The position numbers and the translations under genes are program-made. This document shows, one piece after another, positions 10,990 through 23,109 of a stretch of DNA of 64,000 nucleotides (positions are counted from its first letter, which is position 1; every line of letters starts with the position of its first letter). A model generated the notes under the pieces. The model had not been told where the DNA came from, made no database searches, and saw nothing but the letters and a program-made list of their open reading frames with translations. Source of the DNA: Magnolia sinica (lineage: Eukaryota > Streptophyta > Magnoliopsida > Magnoliales > Magnoliaceae); NCBI RefSeq assembly GCF_029962835.1, contig NC_080577.1, positions 26,456,501 through 26,520,500 on the forward strand, in the 5' to 3' direction.

Positions 10990-13900
10990 TAAACCTTCGT
11001 CTTCTACATCTAGAGTGCACCACCTCCCTATCTTCAAGCCTGAAGACCAATCAAAGCTGAATAGAGCTTCAGCTTCTCCGGTGTGACCGCCTTGGTCAGC
11101 ATATCCGCAGGATTCTCACTTGTATGAATCTTCTCCAGAGCAATCGATCCATCTTCCAGTAACGAACGTATGAAGTGATATCTGATGGCAATATGTTTGA
11201 TCATTCAATGAAAGGCTAAATTCCTAGCCAAGTGTATTGCACTCTGACTGTCACTGTATAGCTTGCAATCTGCTTACTTCTTACCTAACTCTTCCATGAA
11301 ACCTTGTATTCACACCATCTTCTTGCACACTTCTGTAGCTGCAACATATTTTACTTCCGCCGTACTGATAGATACTATCTTTTGTAACTGAGAGACCCAA
11401 GTGACTGCAACATTACTCAAAGTAAAGACATAACCTATAGTGCTTCTTCTGATGTCGATATCTCCTGCCAAATGTGAATCTACGTAGCCTTGTAGCTTGA
11501 TTTCTGATCCACCATATCATAGCCATATATCCACAGTACCTACTAGGTATTTGAGGATCTACTTCACAACTTCCCAATGTTCCTTCCCGGGGTTGTTCAT
11601 GAACCTGCCAACAACTCCTGCTGCTTGAGCAATGTCTAGCCACATGCTTACCATATTATACATGAGACTCCCAATAGCTAACGCGTATGAGACTTTAGCC
11701 ATGTAGTCCTGTTCCTCTTGCATCTTTGCACCTTACGACTTAGATAGCTTAAAGTGGTTGGCTAATGGAGTGCTAACCGGCTTAACATCTCCCATATTGA
11801 ATCAATCAAGTACCATGGATATGTACTCTACCTATGACAAAACCAGTTTCTTATTTTTCCTGTCACGCTTTATCCTCATGCCTAGGATATGTTTTGCAAC
11901 TCATAAATCTTTCATCGTAAATTCTCTAGACAATTGTCTTTTGAGATCTGAGATGTCCTTCATGTTTGAACCAATCACAAGCATATCATTAACGTACAGA
12001 AGAAGGATGATATATGATGTATCAAACTTCTTCAAATAGTAACAGTGGTCAGTATGACATCTCCTATAATCGTTTCCCGACATAAAACTGTCAAACTTCT
12101 TATACCACTGCCTCGGAGCCTGCTTCAGGCCATATAGACTCTTTTTCAGTTTACACACCTTGTTCTCCTTTCCTGATGCCACGTATCCTACCGGCCGATG
12201 CATATATATCTCTTCTTTAAGGTCCCCATGAAGAAAGATTGTCTTAACATCTAGCTGCTCTAAATGTAAGTCCTCTGTAACCACTATACTCAAGACCATG
12301 CAAATCGTAGACATTTTCACCACAGGTGAAAATATTTCAGTAAAATCGATACTTGTCTTTTGTTGAAACCCTTTCACAACCAATCTAACCTTGTACCGTT
12401 TCGAACCATTATGCTCTTCCTTCAATCTGTAAACCCACTTGTTATGAAGAGTTTTCTTACCCATAGGTAGAGTGACTAAATCCCATGTAAATTAGACTCA
12501 AGAGAGTCTATCTCATCATCCATGACCTGCTCTCACTTAACCCGTGTATCCGACTGTAATGCCTTTTCAAAATACTCTGCTCCACCCTTATATGTCAACA
12601 GTAGATAATGTAAGAAGGTTGAGTATCGGACCGTGGGTCTCCTCTCCCGAGTAAACCTCCTCACAACTGGTGTATGCGGCTCTACCTCATAATACTCCTA
12701 TGCATGATCATCCTGTAGCACTGTAACACCCGTGTCCAGTAACTCTTCCAACTCTACAAATTCTTTCTTATCGGCTTTATTTTCTTTCATACTGTTCTTA
12801 TGCATTACTTTTTTATTGTAGACTACGTCCTTACTTCTGATGATTTTTTCATTTTTTGCATCCCAAAACCTATAGCCAAAATCATGCTGCCTATGGCCTA
12901 TAAATGTGCACCTCCTGGACTTCGTATCTAGCTTATTTCTGTGTTCTGCGTTAATGTGAACATATGAAGTGCAACCGAATACTCTGAGATGTGTAAGGTT
13001 CACTTCTTTCCTAGTTCACGTTTCTTCTGGTAGCCCACCATCCATTGGTGCTGATGGACTTCTATTGATGAGATATACGGCAGTATTCACAGCATCTACC
13101 CAAAAGGTCTTGGGCGACCCTACATGTAACTTTATGCTCTTAGCGCGCTCAAGGATGGTCCTATTAATGCGCTCAGCCACACCATTCTATTGTGGTGTCC
13201 CTAAAATCATTTTTTGATGTTTGATTTCATTTACTACATAATACTCCTTAAATCTATTATCACAGTACTCTCCCCCATTATCAAATCTGAGACATTTTAC
13301 TGTTTTACCTGTCTTGTTTTCTACTATAACTTTTCACTTCTTAAATACATCAAATACATCAGATTTGTGCTTTAAGAAATAGACTCACAGTTTTTTACTA
13401 GTATCATCAATAAAAGAAACAAAATAATGTGAGCCATTAAGAGATAATACCTGTGCCGGTCCCCATACATCAGTGTGTCAAGCTCCAACAGATGCGTCTT
13501 TGGAGTGCGTCCTGTCTTCTTGAAGCTTACCCTTTTCTGCTTCCCCTACACGTAGTTCTCGCAGAATTCCAAGTCAATAGACTTCAGCCCTGGTAGCTTC
13601 CCCTTTGACAATAGTACTTTCATCCCCTTCTCACTTATATATCCCAACCTCTAATGCCATAACTGCCCATTCACTCCAGTTGATGCGACTACGAGTGAAC
13701 TATATGATCTTGAAGTCACGTACAATTCCTTCTTACGTACCTCGAGATATCACCAAGGCACCTTTTGTGATCTTCTAGGAATCACTGGTGAATGTCGTCA
13801 CATAACCGGTATCGGCCAACTGCCCCATTGAGATCAAGTTTTGTTTCAAACTCAGTACATGTCTAACATCCTTCAATTTCAAAACCATTCCATCTTTCTG

Positions 13901-14902
13901 ATTTATATAAACGTTTCCCTTTCCAACGATACTGCACGGCTCATCATCACCCAGGTAGACTCTCCCAAAGTCACTTGATATATAATCACGCAGAACTTCC
14001 TTACATGAAGGAGCATAAAATGAAGCACCCGAGTCTATGACCTAAGACTCATTCCTCATATCAAGAGACAAGATTAATGCCTCTGTATCACTCTCTTCAA
14101 ATAGATTCACTGAATCCTTCCCACCTTGAGAGCTTCCTTCTTGTTTCTTGAGCGCCCTACAATCACGTTTCATGTGCCTCTTCTTGTCACAATGCCAACA
14201 CCCGTCTTTGTCTTTCGGTCCCTTGGACTTATTCATCGATTTAGAACGTCTTTGTTTATTGCCTCCTTTGTTCAACAATCTTCATCTTCCTTTAACGTTT
14301 AAAGCTTTCCCTGAATCCCTTGAAACTTCTGATGCCTTTCTTCTAGATTCTTCGCTGAGAATTAGACCGACCACATCATCAAATTTCAACTTTTTCAATC
14401 TTGAAGAATTGCTCACAGTAATTACCAAACCATCTTAACTGTCTGGCAAACTGGATAAGATTAATAACGCACTCACCTCGTCCTAAAAAACAATGCTAAC
14501 GGATTCCAACTGGCTTGTGACTGTATTGAACTCGTTTAAATGTTTAGTCACGCTCCCACCATCTGACATTTTCATGTTGAATAGTTGTTTCATAAGATGA
14601 ATCTTTTTAGACGTTGATGATTTTTCATACATGGTGGTTAGGGCTTTCATTAATTCTTTTGTAGTTTTCATCTTGAATATATTGAAGGCGACGCTTTTAG
14701 ACAAAGAGAGTCGGATCGTTCCTAAAGCCTTCCGATCCCATTAAAACTATTCATCATCTGTCATCTTTTCTGGTTTCTTCTCTTTTCCTCCTAGAGGAAT
14801 ATAGAGGTCCTTCTGATACAGATAATCCTTCATCTGCATCTTCCAGAAGGCAAAGTTTGAACCATCAAACTTCTCAATTCTAATCTTCCCTTCTTCCATC
14901 AT
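10990..14902 (-). pseudogene. Broken copia gag-pol polyprotein
   Basis: Reading on the minus strand, gag starts at 14902 (MMEEGKIRIEKFDGSNFAFW). It continues through 14483-14704 to a CCHC zinc knuckle (CWHCDKKRHMKRDC, about 14160-14200). Protease has DSGASF near 14030. Integrase (about 12970-13620) keeps DNGGEY and a downstream GVAERINRTI-like stretch. RT spans 11901-12464: KWVYRLK, the LEQLDVKTIFLHG block, KSLYGLKQAPRQW, and YVND where YVDD is expected. RNase H (about 10990-11640) ends in SDSQSAIHLARN and TSENPADMLTK. Stops and frame changes separate these blocks, so no full polyprotein can be made. Nothing suggests host use. Confidence 0.92.
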
Positions 14903-14927
14903 TGCTCCTAATAGAACTAAACTAATA

Positions 14928-14940
14928 GCTTTGATACCAA
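14928..14940 (-). other. Copia primer-binding site (tRNA-iMet)
   Basis: On the element strand, directly after the 5' LTR end, TTGGTATCAAAGC matches the plant initiator-Met primer site TGGTATCAGAGC with one substitution. Confidence 0.85.
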
Positions 14941-14941
14941 T

Positions 14942-15531
14942 TGTTGCACAGCACGCCAACAACGCAGTGAACCGAGATCCAATCTCCGGTTTCACCCACA
15001 AATGATAAACAGAAAGAAATATAAACTAAAAAAATAATCAAAGCATTCCAAACAAACTACAAGACATGATATACGTAGAAAAATCCTAACAAGGGTAAAA
15101 AATCACGGATGCAAACTTCCACTAGGAAGAAAAATGAAGATTACAAGGCAATATACTAACTTCTCCCTTGGAAGTACATAAAAAATCATTTGCCCACACT
15201 TTAAAATTATTTCTCATACCTTAGAAAAGCCCTAAGGACACCTATTTATAGTTTAACCAACTTTCCTTTTGCACCCTTGCGAAAACTGACTCCAAAATTT
15301 CTAGTCCGCATCAAATCCGGAAACGAATCTACGTAACCTCGACCGGTCGAGTGAACCCCTCGACCGGTCGAGCACGGGCCACGACCGGTCGAGCATCTCG
15401 GAACTTAAAAACTGATGCTCGTTGGACTTTGAGTCGAGCCAGTCCACGACTGGTCGAGTAAGCCACTCGACCGGTTGAGCAGGGCACTCGACTGGTCGAG
15501 CGGCCCCTAGAGGTGGCTCCATATCTCAACA
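14942..15531 (-). repeat. Copia 5' LTR (590 bp)
   Basis: Partner of 10437-10963. From about 15338 to 15503 it carries six copies, exact or with one change, of the 14-bp palindrome CTCGACCGGTCGAG, spaced 20-60 bp apart. CACCTATTTATAG near 15240 on the plus strand could mirror a TATA region (weak). Confidence 0.93.
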
Positions 15532-15783
15532 TGTAAGACCTTTAAGACTATAATACTACCTAGGGGATGGCATTGTAGCAAATCCATGTATAGACTAAAA
15601 ATGACTTGTCCTAATCTCTAACTAATTGTCTTAGAACGTTGGTTCAATCACACTTGCTCCGGCATGTATGATTTTATATATGTAAGTTTGTATCCCATGC
15701 TTCGAACATGATGCATATATATATACTTTTGAGATCAAATAGATTTTATGTTTGTAAATTTAATCAACCAAATTCATTTTTTT

Positions 15784-15905
15784 CAAAGACATACACACAC
15801 ACCCCACACACTCACGCTAGTGGAATTTCACCACCTATGGATACTTGAACCCTTGACCGGGTGTTGAAACTCCTGAGAATCTACCACCTAGCAAGAGCAA
15901 TGATC
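15784..15905 (-). mobile_element. SINE-like element, second family
   Basis: On the minus strand there is a TTGCTAGGTGGTAGATTC box A-like string, a GGGTTCAAGTATCC box B-like string, then GTGTGTGGGGTGTGTG and an A-rich tail. A related piece lies at 38515-38590 (CACACTCATGCACACACACC plus GGGCACTTGAACCCATG). Confidence 0.4.
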
Positions 15906-15926
15906 AACCAAATCCAATTGAAAATG

Positions 15927-15927
<1 letters not shown>

Positions 15928-15960
<33 letters not shown>
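15928..15960. repeat. (AT)n microsatellite
   Basis: About 16 AT units. Confidence 0.9.
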
Positions 15961-15962
<2 letters not shown>

Positions 15963-17082
15963 AACCATTCACAATAAAATTCAACTATCCATTTGATCTT
16001 ATGCTTTAAACAAGTCTCTTATACATCATTACCAATATGTAATTATTTATTATCTTTCTCTAATTCATCTCCATGGCCTGATCTTAACTCAGACAATTTC
16101 CTATCATGTTTCTAACTAGAGCTTCCAATTGGGCGTGAGCCTAGCAAATGAAAAAAAAATTAATAGGTCCAACTTGAATAGATCAGCATTTGGTTTAAGA
16201 TCTGATCGGTTGACAACTTTATTTCTTAGGATTAGTATACTTGCACAACAATTAAATTATAATTGATACGTTGATTATAGGTAATAGGTTTGGCAATATA
16301 TTTAGCTCAACTCACGCATCGTGAATGATCAACCTTCGTTATCTATATGATCATTACATGGGATCCATCCAATTATCTAATGATTTCCCTACTGCAATAC
16401 TTAAGTTTAATGATTTGACTGAATACACGGTCAATTATGCCCATCTTTGTAAGATCTCGTGATAATTGTCTCATAAATCAGGATGGAGGCATGTCTCATA
16501 AATACATGTATCTCAATGTGCATTACTAGTCTTTTGCACATACCTGCACAATAATCAATGCAGTGTGAAAAGTGGACCATGCTTTCTTATCATGATAGAT
16601 AATCTAATTAATATTATGTGTGTATATTATCGTTAAACAACTATAACCATACATATAATTAGAAAAATTGGAAAATCTCAACATAATTTAATGTGCATGG
16701 CTTCCAACCATCCAACAGTCTCCTCCTATCATGATGAATGCCAAAATTAGGTCAATCCAACTACCAAGTGAGCCACATCCCTTCAATTTGGAGGGTTTTG
16801 TGGGGGTTGCATTAATTTCTATAATTGGCCTACATGATGGTTGGATCAACCTGATTCGGGGCATCTCACCATCTCGGTGGGCCGCATCTACTGTCTACTG
16901 GACGCGTTTGATGTCATATACACACCAGTGGAGCACCACAACAGTTCAATATCGCTACTGACAGTGATGGTATGGTTATAGCGGAGCACACCCCATAGAA
17001 AAGTCAATCACTTCACTAAAACCGTGTTATGAACTGCCAATTCTTCACAAGCATTACATCATGTAATAGCAATAATTATTCT

Positions 17083-17113
17083 GAAACAAAAACAAAAACA
17101 AAAACAAAAACAA
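17083..17113. repeat. (AAAAC)n microsatellite
   Basis: About five AAAAC units followed by an A-run. Confidence 0.85.
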
Positions 17114-18092
17114 AAAAAAAAAGCATGGAAAGCATCTCACCCACAGGAAAATAACATTGGGTGTTCACATACAACTTCCCATTGGACTTTTTTTTAACAT
17201 ACGACGTTGTAAGTTTCTGCCAATATATCACCTGGGGTAAAAATTGGAGCAATCCACTGATTAGGTGTTCTACACACATTCATTAATTATCGGCTGTCCA
17301 CTGATTTTGATGGCGCACCCGTCCTGATGAATGCACCATACTCCTTTCTCTGTCCTTTGTGTCCCACCATCTGCACAACTCAGATAGTATTCAGTCGGCA
17401 GGAAAGAGTGTTGTATGTTTTGGTTCTCGTACAACCTTATAGCTGCAGCATGACGCCATTACTGAGAAACTATGGTCCCAAATTTCCAAAATAAACAGTC
17501 ATTATTTAACGGATACTTATTTTGATTCCACAACACCATGCCCACTACTAGAGTTACTAGTGCTATCATGACATTTTTCAAAACCTTAGTTTCATTTTTA
17601 AAATTAAAAAAATAATAATTTTAATTTCTTGATTTTTAAAATTACTGTAAGTTTTACCTTTTGACTGTCCAAGGTGCATGGCACATGCGACCCACTTGGA
17701 GAGAGAGGGAGTTAGAAAACATCCGTCTAATAAATCACACCTTTTTTTAGACTTGATTAAAAAATGGGGCTGATTCAATTCTCAAGTAGGCCACAATATA
17801 AATTTATACACCAAACCTTTAAATTTACATGGTATGGTCAACCTGAGTTTTGTAATACTTTGATTTTCGGTAATTTTTCATATGGGAGGAGCATCAAATG
17901 AATGGATTGGAAGACATATAAGTAATGATTAAACCCTACACAGAACTAATGATAGGTTTTCTACCCCTACCATTTCTTATGATATGGTGACCTATCGTTT
18001 GTATGAGCATGACTTTTGGGTTCAATGGTTAAAATAAGGGTAGCATACTTGATGGACAAGGTAAATTCTGGTCGCCATGACAATAGGAAATA

Positions 18093-18097
<5 letters not shown>

Positions 18098-18167
<70 letters not shown>
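18098..18167. repeat. (AT)n microsatellite, about 70 bp
   Basis: About 35 uninterrupted AT units, the longest dinucleotide tract in the window. The long tyrosine-isoleucine reading across it is repeat translation. Confidence 0.93.
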
Positions 18168-18171
<4 letters not shown>

Positions 18172-20202
18172 TATTTAGTGATCGATTTTATATTGAGTGA
18201 TTTTAAAAAAATAAAAATAAATAGGATGTACATCTCTATAAAAGCTTCATTAAGACTAAAGCAAATATACTGCAAAGTCACGTGAGAATTCTCTAATTCC
18301 CCTTGAATTATTATCACTGACCTAACTTTTGGTTCGTGTACGTAATCTCAGTGGGTACCTACCTTCAAGTTACCAAACTAGTTGGGAAAGTTACCTTTAG
18401 GAGAGAAACTAGGCATATGATGAATCTATCTTTCTAGAGAAATATAAACCATTGAGTGACATTTATAAATGAATTCTTAATACTCTAATGGACATCAACC
18501 ACATTTTTGAATTCCCAATATATCTACAACTTTTTTAAAATATCTTTTCATGTCCTTTTAATTACACAGTTTTCTACTTATGAAAATCTAATTGCATCGC
18601 AACGGTAAAACTGTCCAAATGCTACTCATGTAATTTCTAATATAGATATAGATATAAACAACTAAAAATTAAAATAGCATTTTCTTTAAAAATGACTTAT
18701 GCATTTATAATGAGATGTGAAAATATCGTGTGTCGGGCACCTTGCACTATGGGTGGATGCGTCGCCCTCAAACCATATAATTTATTCCATGCTGGCCCAT
18801 GTATGCCCAATATTGGCTCCTCCATGTGCATCACTTTCAACATACCCTACTTCTTTTTCATTCTTTCTTTCTTTATTTTCATATATTTTCATGTTTTTTC
18901 ATGAAAGGTTAGGTGCTTTCATTAACCATGCTTATATTCTACCATTAGTGGCAGCCCCACTCATCCATAGGTACCGCTTTCAAGGGATGAAGTTCACCAT
19001 CATTTTAAAAATGTTGGTTATTTATCTTCCTAACATATGACACTCATGTGAGGCCATCCAAACCGTCAAAGTTGTTGAGCACATTGTGGATGGAACATAT
19101 CTTGAAAATCAGATCAAAGCAATTCTAACCGTCCTTTTGATGGTTGGTTAAAAGTAAAATAGTGAATTGTCCAAAATCTAAGGAAAGATGAGATGATTAT
19201 TGTCATCTAATAACCAACTACTTAATGTAAACTTTGGGTTATGCACCATCCACTATGGGATCCATGATTTGGACGGATTGGATTGCCGTACACTCATCAT
19301 GCGATATGGTTGAGAAGTCACCACCATTTTTAAAATAATGGTAAACTTTCACAGAAGTCTAGACCATACTTCATATATTTATGGGAATCTTGTACCCTTT
19401 GACTCGTGGGAATCATTGCATCCTTGTTGGGTGCAAATCGTTCTGTGATTTTTATTTTTTCTTATTTTATTTTATTTTTTGGGTTGGGCAATGCTAGGGC
19501 TACTGAGGCTACTCTGCCATACCTCATGAGATCCGAGCCATTCATCAGGTGGAGATTTCCGTGAACATTCCATGGCCCAAAAATCTGGTCATTGCACTCA
19601 TCAACCCAACGTGTTTGAGAGAAATGGATTGTGAGGAAATAAAAATAAAAAATTGATCAGAGACTCGTGGCCACCCATGCCAGGGCTAACCTGGGTCGGG
19701 TCTTGCTGGGCTGGGTCCGACCCAGACCTGGATCTGCTTGGATTCAGGTGCCTGTCAGGTACCCATCAGCTCTTTTGAACTAGGCTTCCAGACCCAAATG
19801 AGTTGGGTTCAAGACCCAAATGAGAGCATTTACTTAGTGGGGCCCACCCAATAGATGACCAATGGGTTAGATTTCTCAAAGTGGGGCCCACCCACTATGA
19901 GAACTTGACTTTGTTGCTAATTAATATATATTTAATACGAATGATACAATTATGAAAACTAATTGGACCGGACCCGATCTTATTTTAGCCGGGCCAGAGG
20001 CTGATAGATCCAACCCGAACCATGCTAGACCCAGTTTTTTAACCAGGTCCAAGAAGATGAGACCTGACCCTGACCCAATTCATTAACCGAGTTTCAGAAC
20101 TACAGTGGGCCCCACTTGATGAATGGATGGATTACATGTACGATTGATGGCATACATCACCATTATTTCATGCTTGGGTTTTAATTTAAGAGAAACTGCT
20201 CA

Positions 20203-20204
<2 letters not shown>

Positions 20205-20264
<60 letters not shown>
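20205..20264. repeat. (AT)n microsatellite, about 60 bp
   Basis: About 30 uninterrupted TA units. Confidence 0.93.
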
Positions 20265-20265
<1 letters not shown>

Positions 20266-22389
20266 TCGTGCAAACTTTGAAAACAACGCAAAGTTCGTGT
20301 GAGCTCAGTGCATACGTCTCTCACCATCCAACAACCATAGGTGGGAATCTAAATACAACCAACCACGTATGTATGGTGGTAAATAATGTGCCCCAACTAC
20401 CCTCCGGGCTCCCTGGGTGAATCCAAGACATGCTCTGAAAATATGTGAAAATTCCAAGGGGTAAAACCGGAATTGAAAATTATAGGGTAGCTACATAAAA
20501 ACGGTTGGAGGTGAGCACTAATCAGAGTTACTCTAGAAAGAAAAACCACCACATTAATGCATGTGCAGTGCCTAACTTCTTCTATCCTAAGATGATGGCA
20601 AGGTGGCAAGGTATCTGCAACAGCTAGAGACCGTTCATACAGTGGCACTAGTGAATGGGCCCACCCACATAATGCTATCATGATCTGACCATTGATCTGA
20701 TGTGTGATAATGCTCAACTTATTAGCCTAACCAGCTGAATACTAGCTGGCACTGCTGTTGGATAAAGGACAGGCCGAGCTCGTGGGCTGAGAGGGCTGAT
20801 TGGCCCGTTGCCACCTCCAGAAATATCCACTCCTTTGTGGGTGGACGTGGATTTCTGTTGGGCCACCATAGTTTATGTGTTTTTTTTTTTTCACACCGTC
20901 CATATGTTTTTACAGCTTATTTTAAGGATGAGCTCAAAAATTGAAGCATTTCCAAAGCGAAAGTGGACCACAACACCACAAGAAACAGTGGAAGTTGAAT
21001 GGCTACCATTGAATACTTCTTGGGGGCTACAGGGTCCACATTAATCACTTTGATCATATGATTATTTTTTTAATTAAAATAAAAATTCCAATCCGTCGTA
21101 TTGAAGGTCCGATCATCAATCTGGACCATTGATCATGTAGTCCACTTGTGATATCCTATCCCTCTCGAAAATCAATTTTATCAAATGATTCTAACAACTC
21201 TATTAATGGCTAGGAAAAAAATGATTATGTTGTAAAAGGTCAAATTTCTAATTTGGACCATCCATCATGTGAGGTCCACCTTTTGATTGCCTGTATAGAA
21301 TCAATTTGATGAGATGATTAATACGGCTGTCAACAAGTACTGGGGTTGGCTTCGGCCTGGATTTTGAATTCTTCCGCCTGCCAGACCCATTCAAAATTAT
21401 GATTATGCTTGACCTAGTTGCGGACCATACGGGAAAATTGGATGGTACTTACCTATAATCTAGTAAAAGTACTTATTATTAATTTGGACAATCAATCATG
21501 TGCACCTAACATTAGATTTCACATGGCTCTCAATAACCACCTAGAATTTATGAGTCTACGTGAGGCCCACCCTTTAGTTCCCATCGATCATAACTAATAT
21601 AAGAGATTTTGCATTTTGTTTCGACAAAAAACGAATATATTTTGATAGAGAAATTGACCGTGAATGTTGTATGTCATATTATCAATGTAATAATGACATA
21701 TAATTTCCTTCTAGGAAGACCTTGGATGTACTAATACAACATTATACTGTCTACTTTGCATCAGTGTTTCAAATACTATAGAGATGAAATTCAACATAAA
21801 GTGATGGCCGACGCGAAACCATATACAGAAGTAGAATCCTTCTTCACAGATGTAAGATTAGAGCTTCTGGAGAAAGATTTTTGAATACCTCTGCAACTTA
21901 TTTTGAGAAGGAGAAGAAAGAAAGAAGGAATGACCAGATGCTTATTGCGTCGGACTACGCAACAGAGTCCTGATGCGCTGGCCTGCACAATAAGGATCTG
22001 CTGCGCCGGCCCGTGCAACAAGGCTCTGTTGCACGCCAACAGTATATACAACAAACATGTTGTCGAATTTCCGCATCTTGATTTTAGTCAAAATCTAACC
22101 GTGAACAAAATATAAGAAATATAATAATGTAATTTCAGTGGTATTAGAGTGCGCTTTCAACATAAAAGACTGAAATACAATACCAATAATAATGTATAAA
22201 TTAAAATTTATATAATAAAATATTATTAATCTCAACCACTAATGTTGCAATAAATTACACATTCCTTAATTCACATTAGACGAAATAGCAAAATATAGTC
22301 ACTAGGCTAGAAAGATGGTCACTTGCACTTGATCGATGTGGGACCAAATTGCAAAAACATTGCCACACTAGGCCTAGGAAGAGGGTTAA

Positions 22390-23097
22390 TGATGCAGGGA
22401 TGAATGTGATGAGGTCAATCACGGTCTTCCTCAAGGATAACTACTCCAAATCCATAGAGCTTCTCTGCACTCCTCATAGAGACTTCTCGAATCCATGAAG
22501 AAAAAAGCAAGGAAAATAGAAAATAAATTCTCTAAAATTTGTAATTTGATTGATGAATGAAATAATAAATTTCACAACCCTTTAAATAGGGATACTAAGC
22601 AATGAGAGAGATTTAGAATCAAACTACAACTAAAACTCCTAGAATTCACAACTTACTATTTATAGATGGTCATGATGTCTACTAGTGCGCAAGGTTTTTA
22701 GTCAAAAATAGCAAGTGTCCTATTTGGCTTCACCACGATGTTCTCCTAATTATTCTAAGCACTTTTCGTATTGGGCACAACTCCTAAAGTCCAACATATG
22801 AAGAGTTATAATCAGACTAAAACTTACTATTTATAGTAAAAACAGAATTAAAATAGGGAGACGACTATCGATCTAATGGTATTTCGCAAATCTAGCTTAT
22901 GTAACCTGGCAATGTGGGGTTGGGTGGCTAAAGTAGTTCGTTCTGCCCCAAAATCATATATTTTACGTCTGATAACTCATTCCGGATTGTGAGATACGCC
23001 CGATTTAAGGTCTGATGATCTGGATCACTTCTGTCGCCCACCGAGTCTTTTCTGATCCATCTTGGCCATGAAACTGTCTGCGACCCGCTCTACATCA
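22390..23097 (-). repeat. Gypsy 3' LTR (708 bp)
   Basis: Shares long blocks with 33804-34515 and with the LTRs of the element at 51131-54517, e.g. AACTACTCC near the outer end, CCCTTTAAATAGGGATACCA-like text in the middle and the terminal CGCTCTACATCA. Confidence 0.92.
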
Positions 23098-23109
23098 ATC
23101 CCCTCCACT

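Larger units (their letters stand above)
10437..15531 (-). mobile_element. Ty1/copia LTR retrotransposon, degenerate, both LTRs present
   Basis: A 5.1-kb element on the minus strand. It is bounded by the 5-bp target duplication TGTAA (10432-10436 and 15532-15536). LTRs start TG and end CA (10437-10963 and 14942-15531). The primer site next to the 5' LTR (14928-14940) reads TTGGTATCAAAGC on the element strand, complementary to initiator-Met tRNA with one mismatch. A purine-rich AAGTGGGAGAT tract precedes the 3' LTR. The gag-protease-integrase-RT-RNase H order is that of copia (Tnt1-like). Many stops and frameshifts make it non-autonomous. Confidence 0.95.
15537..22389. other. Gene-free interval between copia and gypsy elements
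   Basis: No credible gene. It holds long (AT)n tracts, a reversed SINE-like copy near 15784-15905 and an (AAAAC)n tract near 17083-17113. A GGGTC/GACCC-rich stretch lies at about 19676-20100. The stretch at 19036-19370 shares phrases with 1977-2318, 20816-21046 belongs to the GTGGGCCC dispersed family, and 21050-21300 resembles 41110-41560. All open frames here are short and lack family signatures. Confidence 0.45.

Noticed and set aside
18096-18317. Open frame rich in Tyr-Ile
   Set aside because: It is the translation of an (AT)n microsatellite, as are those at 29714-29908 and 29839-30156.
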